Notes: generated by a model from the letters alone, not told the origin. 5,763 nucleotides of DNA from Oscillospiraceae bacterium (GCA_017848155.1 JAGAKC010000403.1:1-5763), one strand, 5' to 3'. Positions 1 to 5,753 are shown, counted from the stretch's first letter. A program made the numbers and translations.

Positions 1-1
1 G

Positions 2-199
2 CAGCCTGAACTTGACCGTGTCAATGCAGCGGCGGAAATAACCCGGATTAAGTCTATGCTTGCAGCTACCGATTACATTGCGGCTAAGATAGCCGAGGGT
101 GCGTCTGACCGCGATGAATATGAGGAGGAGCTGACGCAGAGAGCGGCTTGGCGTGCGAGAATAAACGAGCTTGCTGAACTGGAGGTACATGATGGATAA
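2..199 (+). CDS. Phage-associated small protein, C-terminal part (5' end outside window)
   Basis: An open frame enters from the left edge and runs 65 codons to a TAA at 197-199. It starts QPELDRVN and ends ELAELEVHDG. The segment is rich in Ala, Glu and Arg with no Pro after the second residue and is probably helical or coiled-coil. It contains a TDYIAAKIAEGASDRDEYEE stretch of a kind I associate with short proteins, or C-terminal segments, in the tail-to-lysis interval of Firmicute prophages. I cannot assign a function. It overlaps the start of the holin gene by 8 nt, which supports it being a real, translated gene of the same late operon. Its N-terminus is missing because of the window edge. 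Confidence 0.6.
   Translation, partial: QPELDRVNAAAEITRIKSMLAATDYIAAKIAEGASDRDEYEEELTQRAAWRARINELAELEVHDG
181..194 (+). promoter_or_regulatory. Ribosome binding site setting the holin start
   Basis: GGAGG at 181-185 lies 6 nt before the ATG at 192 and only 3 nt before an adjacent ATG at 189. Spacing favours 192. An in-frame TTG at 171 lies upstream of this site and so cannot use it. Confidence 0.65.
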
Positions 200-665
200 G
201 ATGGAAAAACTCGGTGTAACGGCTCTGCTCACAGCGCTGTTTTCGTGGCTCGGCGTTATCGCCGTGCCGTTCCTGCTGGTGGTAGCGCTTCAGATAATCG
301 ACTACGCAACGGGTCTTTGTGCGGCTAAGTACCGCAACGAAACGATAAGCTCATACAAATCTTTCCATGGCATAGCGAAGAAGATATGCATGTGGCTGCT
401 GATCGTGGTGGGCGGCATACTTGACTGGCTGGTAGCTTATGCTGCTGCGAATGTAGGACTTGATCTCGGCGGTGCGGTCATCGTCGCAACGATCGTCTGC
501 GCATGGCTCATGTGCAGTGAGATAATATCTATTCTGGAGAACATGCTGGACATCGGGGTGCAGCTGCCCTCGTTCCTGCTCCGACTGACAAAAAACATTA
601 AGTCTAAAGTAGAGGACACAGCGGAGAAGCAGCTGGAAAGGGAGGACGACAATGTCAAGAGTTAA
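192..665 (+). CDS. Phage holin, TcdE/toxin-secretion holin family (phage_holin_4)
   Basis: This 157-residue membrane protein should form lesions in the cytoplasmic membrane at the end of the lytic cycle and let the downstream endolysin reach the wall. Hydrophobic segments lie at about residues 8-36, 64-87 and 90-110. The family signature is visible: a DYATG turn at 37-41 after the first segment, a KSFHGIAKK motif at 56-64, and a SEIISILEN motif at 109-117 followed by IGVQLP. The C-terminal tail (about 133-157) is strongly charged, as in most holins. The start is set by GGAGG 6 nt upstream; 189 is an alternative. The gene overlaps the preceding gene by 8 nt and the endolysin by 14 nt, a typical coupled lysis cassette. 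The family is clear; lytic function rather than toxin export is inferred from the phage context. Confidence 0.88.
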   Translation: MDKMEKLGVTALLTALFSWLGVIAVPFLLVVALQIIDYATGLCAAKYRNETISSYKSFHGIAKKICMWLLIVVGGILDWLVAYAAANVGLDLGGAVIVATIVCAWLMCSEIISILENMLDIGVQLPSFLLRLTKNIKSKVEDTAEKQLEREDDNVKS

Positions 666-1437
666 GTACGCAGGTGTGGACATCTCTTACTGTCAGCCGA
701 ATGTTGACTACAAGGCGCTGAAGGCAGGGAAGATAGGCGGCAAGCCTGTGAAATTTGCAATGCTCCGCTTTTCCTACGGCAAGAGCCGTGACAGCCTGTT
801 TGATACGCACTACAGAGGCTGCAAGAGCGCAGGTATCTATGTTGGAGCATATCACTGGCTGAGGGCGCAGAACGTCGCCCAGGCTCGTGAAGAAGCGCAG
901 TGGATCGTGGAGCAGCTTGCACCGTATCAGCTCGACTATCCCGTAGCACTTGACTTTGAGGACGGTGCGTTGCTTGCGCTGAAGCTCACCAAAGAGCAGT
1001 ACACAGCCATTGTCAACGCCTTTATGAGCGTCCTTGAAAAGGCAAACTACTACGTGCTGCTGTACACGAATCCTGACTGTCTTGAAAACCGTTTGCAGAT
1101 AAGCGTGCGCAAAAAGTACGACATCTGGCTCGCACACTGGACAGCTAAGCCTCGTGACTACGGACAGACGATGTGGCAGTACGCTGCGCTCGGAACTGCC
1201 GAGGAAGTACGCAAGGGCAACGCTACCGCCGTCGGCACTGTAGAGGGCGCAAATGGTCCTTGTGATGTTGATTGGTGTTATGTAGGCTACGCTGCAAAAA
1301 TACGTAAGCTCGGCAAGAATAAGCCTGTGGAGCGCTACACGGTTACAGGCTCAAAGACTGTGACCGCTGGGCAGCTCGCCCAGACCGAGGGGCAGTTAAA
1401 GGCGCTTGGGTTTGAGGTTACTTCGAAAATTATTTAA
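652..1437 (+). CDS. Phage endolysin: GH25 lysozyme (N-acetylmuramidase)
   Basis: This 261-residue enzyme should hydrolyse the beta-1,4 bond between N-acetylmuramic acid and N-acetylglucosamine in peptidoglycan. The GH25 barrel covers about residues 6-215. Catalytic-type acids are visible: D10 in GVDIS, the D-x-E pair D101/E103 in ALDFED, and a late Asp at D205 or D207 in CDVDW. Family landmarks GIYVGAYHW (61-69), YVLLYTN (134-140), IWLAHW (158-163) and MWQYA (174-178) follow in the right order. No signal peptide is present, consistent with holin-dependent release. The tail (about 227-261, YTVTGSKTVT then LKALGFEV) resembles a shortened SPOR-like or wall-binding unit; this part is a guess. The ATG is 6 nt after GGAGG (641-645) and lies inside the holin gene. 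A strong terminator follows within 11 nt. Confidence 0.92.
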   Translation: MSRVKYAGVDISYCQPNVDYKALKAGKIGGKPVKFAMLRFSYGKSRDSLFDTHYRGCKSAGIYVGAYHWLRAQNVAQAREEAQWIVEQLAPYQLDYPVALDFEDGALLALKLTKEQYTAIVNAFMSVLEKANYYVLLYTNPDCLENRLQISVRKKYDIWLAHWTAKPRDYGQTMWQYAALGTAEEVRKGNATAVGTVEGANGPCDVDWCYVGYAAKIRKLGKNKPVERYTVTGSKTVTAGQLAQTEGQLKALGFEVTSKII

Positions 1438-2366
1438 TACAAAATGTAAACCGCCCTCGGGACGTTTCGTGCGTTCTCGGGGGCGGTTTTTGTGTTATAT
1501 CTTTCACGGGGGTATGTGTAGCCCCACTCATACGTCATTATGATCACATAATCCGCTATCTCGCCCTGTGCGGCATAGTCATGGCTCTCATACAGCAGAC
1601 CCTGCTGGTCGGCGGATATCTTCGGTGCAAGCGCAACGGTGAGGATATACCCTGCCTCCCGCAGACGACGGGCAAGCTCACGCAGCATCACGTTGTAGCG
1701 CTCCCTGTCATCAGGTGCGATGTACTCCATATCCATGTTCACGCCGTAGTAGTTCTTGTTTTTGACCTCGTTCACTATCCCGGATATCAGCTTTTCGGTA
1801 AGCTCCCCGTCGGCGAGGATACCTGACAGCGCTTCGGTGCTGAAGCCGCCGTCGTAGAGATTCGTCACCACCATCAGCGGCATCACCGCAGAGCGCAGCG
1901 CACGATAGATAAGGTCGCTGTCATCGGGCGGTATGAGGTCAGCCTCGGGAGTGAGATTGTAGCTGAATGGACTTATGAAAGTCAGAAACGGCAGCACGCA
2001 GTTAAGTGAATTCGGATTTATCGACGGATAGGCATAGCCGTTTATTACCGCATCACGCTTTGTGATATCCTCGCCCACGGGTATCATCACAGTATCGCCC
2101 GGCTGCAGGTCCAGCGGATTAAGGTCGGGATTCGCCGCAATAAGCTCATCAAGCGGCACGCCGTATTCCTGCGAAAGCGAGTACAGCGTCTGCCCCTCCG
2201 ACAGTACAAAACGGATATAGTCCGCCATTATAAGCAGATTCTGCCCCACCACCAGCCGTGACGGGTCACGCAGACCATTATCCGCCGCAAGCCGCATGGG
2301 CGGTATCCCGAAGCGCCGTGCGATGCTGTTTATGCTGTCGCCGCTCTGTACAGTGTATATCGTCAT
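1434..2366 (-). CDS. LysM-LysM-GH18 spore-type cell-wall hydrolase (SleL/YaaH-like), C-terminally truncated at prophage junction
   Basis: The frame encodes 310 residues. LysM 1 spans about 2-47 (YTVQSGDSINSIARRFG) and LysM 2 about 51-96 (LSEGQTLYSLSQEYGV, then LQPGDTVMIP); both bind peptidoglycan glycans. A GH18 barrel begins near 105 and carries the active-site strand GVNMDMEY, with D212 and the proton-donor E214. LTVALAPK (242-249) and IIMTYEWGYTY (275-285) are strongly SleL/YaaH-like. That family (usually somewhat over 400 aa) acts as an N-acetylglucosaminidase on spore cortex. Homology stops at Y285. The remaining 25 codons cross the phage terminator and resemble nothing in the family, so the last barrel strands are missing and the product is probably inactive unless the gene is restored. 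The start is ATG 2366 with GGAGGT 6 nt upstream; no signal peptide is evident. Domain assignment is confident; interruption by a prophage is inferred. Confidence 0.85.
   Translation of the reverse strand: MTIYTVQSGDSINSIARRFGIPPMRLAADNGLRDPSRLVVGQNLLIMADYIRFVLSEGQTLYSLSQEYGVPLDELIAANPDLNPLDLQPGDTVMIPVGEDITKRDAVINGYAYPSINPNSLNCVLPFLTFISPFSYNLTPEADLIPPDDSDLIYRALRSAVMPLMVVTNLYDGGFSTEALSGILADGELTEKLISGIVNEVKNKNYYGVNMDMEYIAPDDRERYNVMLRELARRLREAGYILTVALAPKISADQQGLLYESHDYAAQGEIADYVIIMTYEWGYTYPRERYNTKTAPENARNVPRAVYILY
1448..1491 (+). terminator. Rho-independent terminator of the lysis operon, possibly bidirectional
   Basis: The arms AAACCGCCCTCGGGA (1448-1462) and TCTCGGGGGCGGTTT (1475-1489) form a 15-bp stem with two G-U pairs, closed by a 12-nt loop. 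On the plus strand the stem runs into a TTTTT tract (1487-1491). Read on the minus strand, the stem is followed by GGTTTACATTTTG, a poorer but possible U-tract. It starts 10 nt after the endolysin stop codon. The 3' end of the minus-strand LysM-GH18 frame reads straight through this hairpin, which itself suggests that the last codons of that frame are not native. Confidence 0.88.
1500..1516. other. Inferred prophage attachment junction (attL or attR)
   Basis: On the minus strand the GH18 frame is recognisable through the WGYTY codons, the last Tyr being at 1514-1512. SleL/YaaH relatives then continue with a Gly-Pro-Pro segment. Here the next codons read PRERYN and have no resemblance to the family. 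The join between host gene and phage DNA is therefore placed near 1509-1511. The exact core cannot be defined without the other prophage end. Confidence 0.5.
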
Positions 2367-2378
2367 AACATTACCTCC
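2364..2378 (-). promoter_or_regulatory. Ribosome binding site fixing the LysM-GH18 start
   Basis: GGAGGT (minus strand, 2378-2373) sits 6 nt before ATG 2366. It decides against longer in-frame starts, the longest of which (2501) would run across the promoter and into the divergent gene. Confidence 0.75.
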
Positions 2379-2399
2379 GTTCATTTCAGCAGTTACATT

Positions 2400-2429
2400 A
2401 TTATATGCGCAGAAGTCGGGATGTGTTAA
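2400..2429 (-). promoter_or_regulatory. Sigma-A type promoter for the LysM-GH18 gene
   Basis: On the minus strand TTAACA (2429-2424) and TATAAT (2405-2400) are separated by 18 bp. The -10 is perfect consensus and the -35 matches at five of six positions. Transcription would start near 2393, giving a leader of about 27 nt to the ATG at 2366. The match to housekeeping consensus argues for vegetative rather than strictly sporulation-specific expression, although other sigma factors cannot be excluded by eye. Confidence 0.6.
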
Positions 2430-2465
2430 TACGAAAGGCTCGTCATATTTGTCCCGTGCCGCACA

Positions 2466-2471
2466 TATACT
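2466..2471 (+). promoter_or_regulatory. Weak candidate -10 box for the deacetylase gene
   Basis: TATACT lies 29 nt before the deacetylase ATG, a plausible place for a -10 element. No acceptable -35 is seen 16-18 bp upstream; the nearest TTG-type hexamer, TTGTCC at 2449-2454, is only 11 bp away. The gene needs a promoter in this divergent region, but this is only a tentative choice. Confidence 0.25.
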
Positions 2472-2487
2472 GCTACAAAAACGATAT

Positions 2488-2503
2488 GGAGGTAGCTTCA
2501 ATG
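2488..2503 (+). promoter_or_regulatory. Ribosome binding site fixing the deacetylase start
   Basis: GGAGG at 2488-2492 lies 8 nt before ATG 2501. A second in-frame ATG at 2507 would be 14 nt away. The upstream in-frame ATG at 2405 lacks a comparable site and overlaps the divergent promoter. Confidence 0.7.
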
Positions 2504-3547
2504 CGAATGGTCACTTTTACAAAAAAGAAAATAAAGCGGATAGCCGCAATATCCTCAATGGCGGCGGCAGCTGTCGCAGTCGGTACGATCGCAGTGCTGA
2601 CATCAGTGGGCACCCAGGCGGCAGGCCGTCTGCTGCCCATCTACTCCACCCAGCGTGACGACAACAAGATAGCTCTCACCTTTGATGTGGCATGGGAAAA
2701 TTCAAACACCACAGAGCTTATAGAGATATTGGATGAGTTCGACGCAGAGGCTACGTTCTTTGTCACGGGCGACTGGTGCGACCGCTACCCTGACGATGTG
2801 CTGAGCTTCTACGAAGCAGGTCACGAGATACAGAACCACTCCGACGAACACCCCCATGTACAGGGCATGAATGTGAACGAGCTTATCAGCGACACAAAGG
2901 AGTGCTCACGCAAGATAGAAATGATAACAGGTGAAAAACCGACCCTCTACCGCGCGCCCTACGGCGAGTACGACGACAGCCTCATCACCACCATCGAGGG
3001 CATGGGCATGAAGGTCATCCAGTGGGATGTTGACAGCGTGGACTGGAAGGAGCCAACAGCAGAAGAGATCACCGAAAAGGTGGTGAAGGGCACAAGGTCA
3101 GGCTCGATACTGCTGTTTCACAACGACCTGCAAAACACCACCGAAGCACTGCCCGATATACTTACCGAGCTGCGTGACAGCGGCTACAGCTTCGTAACAG
3201 TGAGCGAGCTTATCTGCCACGAGGACTACACCATAGACGCAAACGGCATGCAGATACCTGCAACGAAGTCAGGAGTTGACATAAACGCAGATAATGTGGA
3301 CGAGGTAATGGCGCACTACTCCGACGATATCAAGGCGGCAGGCTTCACAGACGAGCAGATAGCCATGGCTGCCGAGGCGATAAAGGGCGGCGCAGAGCTT
3401 CCCGACGAGGTCATGGAGATGATAAGCGAGCTTGACATAGATATCCCGGTCATCGCCGATGGCGCAGCCCCCTCTCCCGAAGCCCAAAGCTCCCCCGACA
3501 GCAACACAGCAGACAAAGACGCAACAGACAGCATACAGGTAAAATAA
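2501..3547 (+). CDS. Exported polysaccharide deacetylase, NodB domain, PdaB-like, with acidic C-terminal extension
   Basis: The product has 348 residues. A lysine-rich N-terminus (KKKIKR, 8-13) and a hydrophobic stretch (about 14-38) ending in TQAAG form a signal peptide or membrane anchor, so it should act outside the membrane on peptidoglycan or another glycan. The NodB domain spans about 55-240. Motif 1 is TFDVAW (60-65), keeping catalytic-type D62 but with Val where classical deacetylases have a second, metal-binding Asp; PdaB-type proteins also vary there. Motif 2 is NHSDEHPH (112-119) with H113 and H117. Motif 3 is RAPYGEY (151-157). WDVDSVDW (175-182) and LLFHN (204-208) follow. Residues about 241-316 are an acidic, mostly helical extension and about 321-348 a Ser/Pro/Asp-rich tail; neither belongs to the usual domain. 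The gene diverges from the LysM-GH18 gene, suggesting a shared wall or spore-cortex remodelling role. Substrate is unknown. Confidence 0.87.
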   Translation: MRMVTFTKKKIKRIAAISSMAAAAVAVGTIAVLTSVGTQAAGRLLPIYSTQRDDNKIALTFDVAWENSNTTELIEILDEFDAEATFFVTGDWCDRYPDDVLSFYEAGHEIQNHSDEHPHVQGMNVNELISDTKECSRKIEMITGEKPTLYRAPYGEYDDSLITTIEGMGMKVIQWDVDSVDWKEPTAEEITEKVVKGTRSGSILLFHNDLQNTTEALPDILTELRDSGYSFVTVSELICHEDYTIDANGMQIPATKSGVDINADNVDEVMAHYSDDIKAAGFTDEQIAMAAEAIKGGAELPDEVMEMISELDIDIPVIADGAAPSPEAQSSPDSNTADKDATDSIQVK

Positions 3548-3552
3548 GCCGA

Positions 3553-3590
3553 AATAGGCCGTGAAGTAACAACACACTTCACGGCTTATT
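3553..3590 (+). terminator. Hairpin terminator after the deacetylase gene
   Basis: AATAGGCCGTGAAGT (3553-3567) pairs with ACTTCACGGCTTATT (3576-3590), giving a 15-bp stem with one G-U pair and an 8-nt loop. The stem begins 5 nt after the stop codon. The following bases (CATATTCCC) contain no real T-tract beyond the TTATT inside the arm, so termination efficiency is uncertain. Confidence 0.65.
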
Positions 3591-3701
3591 CATATTCCCG
3601 ACAGACACTGTGTAACATTGACAAAAGGCTGATGTCATTTTTGCTACATTTGCTTCAAGTCAGCGCAACTGGCTCAACCCTAACGTTTCCATGCATTTTC
3701 G

Positions 3702-3726
3702 GCGCTTTTTTCGACAAAATCAGCGC
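3702..3726. repeat. Imperfect dyad abutting the -35 box
   Basis: GCGCT (3702-3706) and AGCGC (3722-3726) are exact inverted repeats. Inside them TTTT (3709-3712 region) pairs with AAAA around a short centre, with two mismatches between. The right arm touches the -35 hexamer, so a dimeric regulator could bind here. Function is inferred from position only. Confidence 0.4.
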
Positions 3727-3746
3727 TTGACAATTTTTTATCAGCG
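3719..3746 (+). promoter_or_regulatory. Direct repeat ATCAGCG pair flanking the -35 element
   Basis: ATCAGCG occurs at 3719-3725 and again at 3740-3746, start points 21 bp apart, about two helical turns, so both lie on the same face of DNA. The first copy abuts the -35 hexamer and the second lies in the promoter spacer. A related TCAGCGC stands at 3660-3666, exactly 60 bp before the TCAGCGC at 3720. A repressor or activator operator is a reasonable inference. Confidence 0.4.
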
Positions 3747-3755
3747 TGTTATGAT
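3727..3755 (+). promoter_or_regulatory. Near-consensus sigma-A promoter for the chemotaxis gene
   Basis: TTGACA (3727-3732), a 17-bp spacer and TATGAT (3750-3755) form an almost ideal housekeeping promoter. Transcription should begin near 3762, leaving a leader of about 80 nt before the ATG at 3843. The strong core together with overlapping repeats suggests control by a repressor rather than weak basal expression. Confidence 0.78.
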
Positions 3756-3757
3756 TT

Positions 3758-3797
3758 TAGTATGGTAGTATAGTAGCACAGTAGCATGGTAGTATAA
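3758..3797 (+). repeat. Five imperfect tandem octamers at the transcription start
   Basis: Five consecutive 8-bp units fill 40 bp: TAGTATGG, TAGTATAG, TAGCACAG, TAGCATGG and TAGTATAA, consensus TAGYAYRG. They begin 3 bp after the -10 hexamer and cover the predicted start and first transcribed bases. The 11-mer ATGGTAGTATA recurs at 3762 and 3786, 24 bp apart, as expected of three octamer steps. The role is unknown: a variable-length repeat, a regulator array or a leader-RNA element are all possible. Confidence 0.7.
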
Positions 3798-3842
3798 CAA
3801 TGCCAATGCGCTATGATATAAGTGATGTGAAAGGAGAAGGAA

Positions 3843-5753
3843 ATGTCAAAAATAGGAACGAATCTGCTGGTGATAATACTGGTAACTGTGGTGGCGGTAG
3901 CTGCGATGGTGATAATGCTGGCTACACAATCGCTGATAGGACTCAGCAACAACATACTGGACGAACAGGCATCATCTTCCGTATCCATCATGCAGAGCGA
4001 TTACGGCGAGCTTGATGTGGAGGCGGACTATCTGTTCAACATCATCGGCGAGGACCCCGCTCTTCAGACAGCACTCAGCAGTGCTGACGCTGATGCGGCA
4101 AGAGCAGTTTATGAGAGCTACGCATCGGACGAAAGCTCCTTTGGCGCTTTCTTCGCAGCGGACGGAGCGCTTATCTGGCAGACCGAAAACTCCCCCGAGG
4201 GTCTTACGGCAGCCAATGCGCCCAACGGACTTGCATCAGGCAGCGGTCGTATGTATTACTGCTATGCGAAAGAGATAAACGGTGTCGGCTCCTATCTGGT
4301 GGGATATGATCTCAGGGCATACGAATACCTCGACCCGATAAGAGAAAAAACAGGCGGTCAGTTCACCGTGTTCATGGGCGATGTAAGATACGCCACCACC
4401 ATCACCGACGAGAGAGGAACACGCTTCGAGGGAACGAATATGGACCCTGCGATAGCAGAACAGGTGCTTGGTGGAAATACCTACAACGGCGAGGCTGTGA
4501 TAAACGGAATAACATACAATGTCTGCTACGAGCCGCTGTACGACGTAAACGGCAGCATAATCGGCGCATATTTCGGCGGCTACGACACCACTACCGTAAA
4601 GAGCCTGCTTGGCGATAAGGTAGTGCTGATGATCGCAGCAGGCGCAGGCGCAGGTATCGTGGCGTGCGTCATCGCAGCAATGCTGTGCCTCTTCTTCATC
4701 AGGAAAAAGATACTCGATCCCGTAAAGCGCATAAGCGTGATGACCGAGGAGATAGCAGCAGGAAATTTCAGCTACAGACCTGAGAACATCAGCAACACAA
4801 AGGACGAGGTCGGACGTCTGCTCACCTCCGTTGACAGCATGAGGGACAGCCTTTCTCTGTACATAAACGACATATCAAATGTGATGCACTCCATGGCGGA
4901 GGGCGACTTCACCGTTCGTCCCGAGGTGGAGTATGTGGGAGATTTCACGGAGCTCAGTGATTCCGCATTGCAGATAAGCGATCATATGCGCAGGATGATA
5001 GACAACATCCACATTACCTCCGACCATGTGTATAACGGCTCTTCCCAGTCTGCGGAAGGCTCCAACGCACTTGCCGACGGTGCAACACGTCAGGCGGCAG
5101 CCATCGAGCAGCTGTCCTCCACCCTCGGCGATATATCCACCCACGTTCACGAAACGGCAGAAAACGCACGTGGCGCACGTACACTTGCCGACAATGCGTC
5201 TGACGTACTTTCAGAACAGAACCGCCACATGGAGCAGATGGTCGCATCCATGGGCAGGATAGCAGATACCTCCGAAAAGATAGGCGCCATCATCAAGACC
5301 ATAAACGACATCGCGTTCCAGACAAATATCCTTGCCCTGAACGCCGCTATCGAATCTGCAAGAGCAGGCGAAGCAGGAAAGGGCTTCGCAGTGGTAGCTG
5401 ACGAGGTGCGTAACCTAGCTGCGAAATCTGCCGAATCCGCAAACGACACCGTGGCGCTAATCAACGCTGCCACCGAAGCTGTCGAGGAAGGCAGACAGAT
5501 CGCTGACAGGAACGCACAGTGTCTTGATCAGGTGGTAGAGATATTCGGCGAAACGAAGCGCATGGTAGATGATATCTCCACCGCCGCCGAAAGCCAGTCC
5601 AATGCGATAAGCCAGATCACCAACGGTCTTAGCGAGATATCCGACGTGGTACAGCACAACAGCGCTGCCGCACAGCAGATCGCAGCATCCTGCCAGCAGC
5701 TGAACGCACAGGCTCTGGAGCTTCGTGAGGATGTGAAGCAGTTCCGTATCTGA
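3843..5753 (+). CDS. Methyl-accepting chemotaxis protein, Cache sensor-HAMP-MCP signal
   Basis: This 636-residue transmembrane chemoreceptor should sense an extracellular ligand and control CheA through CheW. TM1 is at about 8-30. The external sensor (about 35-255) has single-Cache-type features: [13 protein letters not shown] (175-187), then GTRFEGT (192-198), [17 protein letters not shown] (211-227) and [18 protein letters not shown] (229-246). TM2 is at about 259-286. A HAMP domain follows (about 287-340; [20 protein letters not shown]), then a second HAMP-like segment (about 341-392; [14 protein letters not shown]). The signalling domain (about 400-625) carries the conserved hairpin tip [19 protein letters not shown] (487-505) and [20 protein letters not shown] (507-526). 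There is no CheR-tethering pentapeptide at the C-terminus. The start is ATG after AAGGAG with 6-nt spacing. It ends with TGA followed directly by TAA. It appears intact; the ligand cannot be told from sequence. Confidence 0.94.
   Translation: MSKIGTNLLVIILVTVVAVAAMVIMLATQSLIGLSNNILDEQASSSVSIMQSDYGELDVEADYLFNIIGEDPALQTALSSADADAARAVYESYASDESSFGAFFAADGALIWQTENSPEGLTAANAPNGLASGSGRMYYCYAKEINGVGSYLVGYDLRAYEYLDPIREKTGGQFTVFMGDVRYATTITDERGTRFEGTNMDPAIAEQVLGGNTYNGEAVINGITYNVCYEPLYDVNGSIIGAYFGGYDTTTVKSLLGDKVVLMIAAGAGAGIVACVIAAMLCLFFIRKKILDPVKRISVMTEEIAAGNFSYRPENISNTKDEVGRLLTSVDSMRDSLSLYINDISNVMHSMAEGDFTVRPEVEYVGDFTELSDSALQISDHMRRMIDNIHITSDHVYNGSSQSAEGSNALADGATRQAAAIEQLSSTLGDISTHVHETAENARGARTLADNASDVLSEQNRHMEQMVASMGRIADTSEKIGAIIKTINDIAFQTNILALNAAIESARAGEAGKGFAVVADEVRNLAAKSAESANDTVALINAATEAVEEGRQIADRNAQCLDQVVEIFGETKRMVDDISTAAESQSNAISQITNGLSEISDVVQHNSAAAQQIAASCQQLNAQALELREDVKQFRI

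Larger units (their letters stand above)
1..1508 (+). mobile_element. Right end of an integrated prophage (lysis module)
   Basis: The segment carries a phage-style small gene, a holin and a GH25 endolysin in tight overlapping order, ending in a strong terminator. Just beyond it a host gene on the opposite strand loses its homology. In many temperate Firmicute phages the lysis genes are the last late genes before the attachment site, so this arrangement fits the end of a prophage. The rest of the element (integrase, replication, head and tail genes) would lie to the left, outside the window. The boundary near 1508 is inferred from where the GH18 reading frame departs from its family; no att direct repeat can be seen with only one end present. 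Confidence 0.72.
3591..3842 (+). promoter_or_regulatory. 5' regulatory region of the chemotaxis gene
   Basis: This stretch has no coding potential that I trust. Its left part (3591-3700) is AT-rich and shows no clear element; a TTGACA at 3618-3623 has no partner -10. Its right part holds a dyad, repeated ATCAGCG boxes, a strong promoter, tandem octamers and an AAGGAG ribosome site at 3831-3836. No c-di-GMP or other riboswitch consensus was recognised in the leader. Confidence 0.6.

Noticed and set aside
171..191. Upstream TTG start for the holin
   Set aside because: It precedes the GGAGG at 181-185, and the extra residues MLNWRYM are just the preceding gene read in another frame.
655..1137. 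Long antisense open frame within the endolysin gene
   Set aside because: It has no recognisable protein family and no good ribosome site, and lies fully opposite a clear GH25 gene; other antisense frames in the deacetylase and chemoreceptor genes are dismissed for the same reason.
2405..2500. Longer N-terminus for the deacetylase starting at 2405
   Set aside because: The added residues do not resemble a signal peptide, whereas ATG 2501 gives a basic-then-hydrophobic N-terminus and is preceded by GGAGG.
2367..2501. Longer N-terminus for the LysM-GH18 gene starting at 2501
   Set aside because: It would run across its own promoter (2400-2429) and into the divergent gene's start. The LysM domain begins immediately after ATG 2366, which has a good ribosome site.
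3618..3650. TTGACA at 3618-3623 as a second promoter
   Set aside because: No acceptable -10 hexamer is found 16-18 bp downstream.
3758..3797. CRISPR-like array
   Set aside because: Units are 8 bp, contiguous and lack spacers, so this is a short tandem repeat.
3762..3842. c-di-GMP (GEMM) riboswitch in the chemoreceptor leader
   Set aside because: Clostridial chemotaxis genes sometimes carry one, but the conserved GEMM loop motifs are not present and the leader is largely the octamer array.
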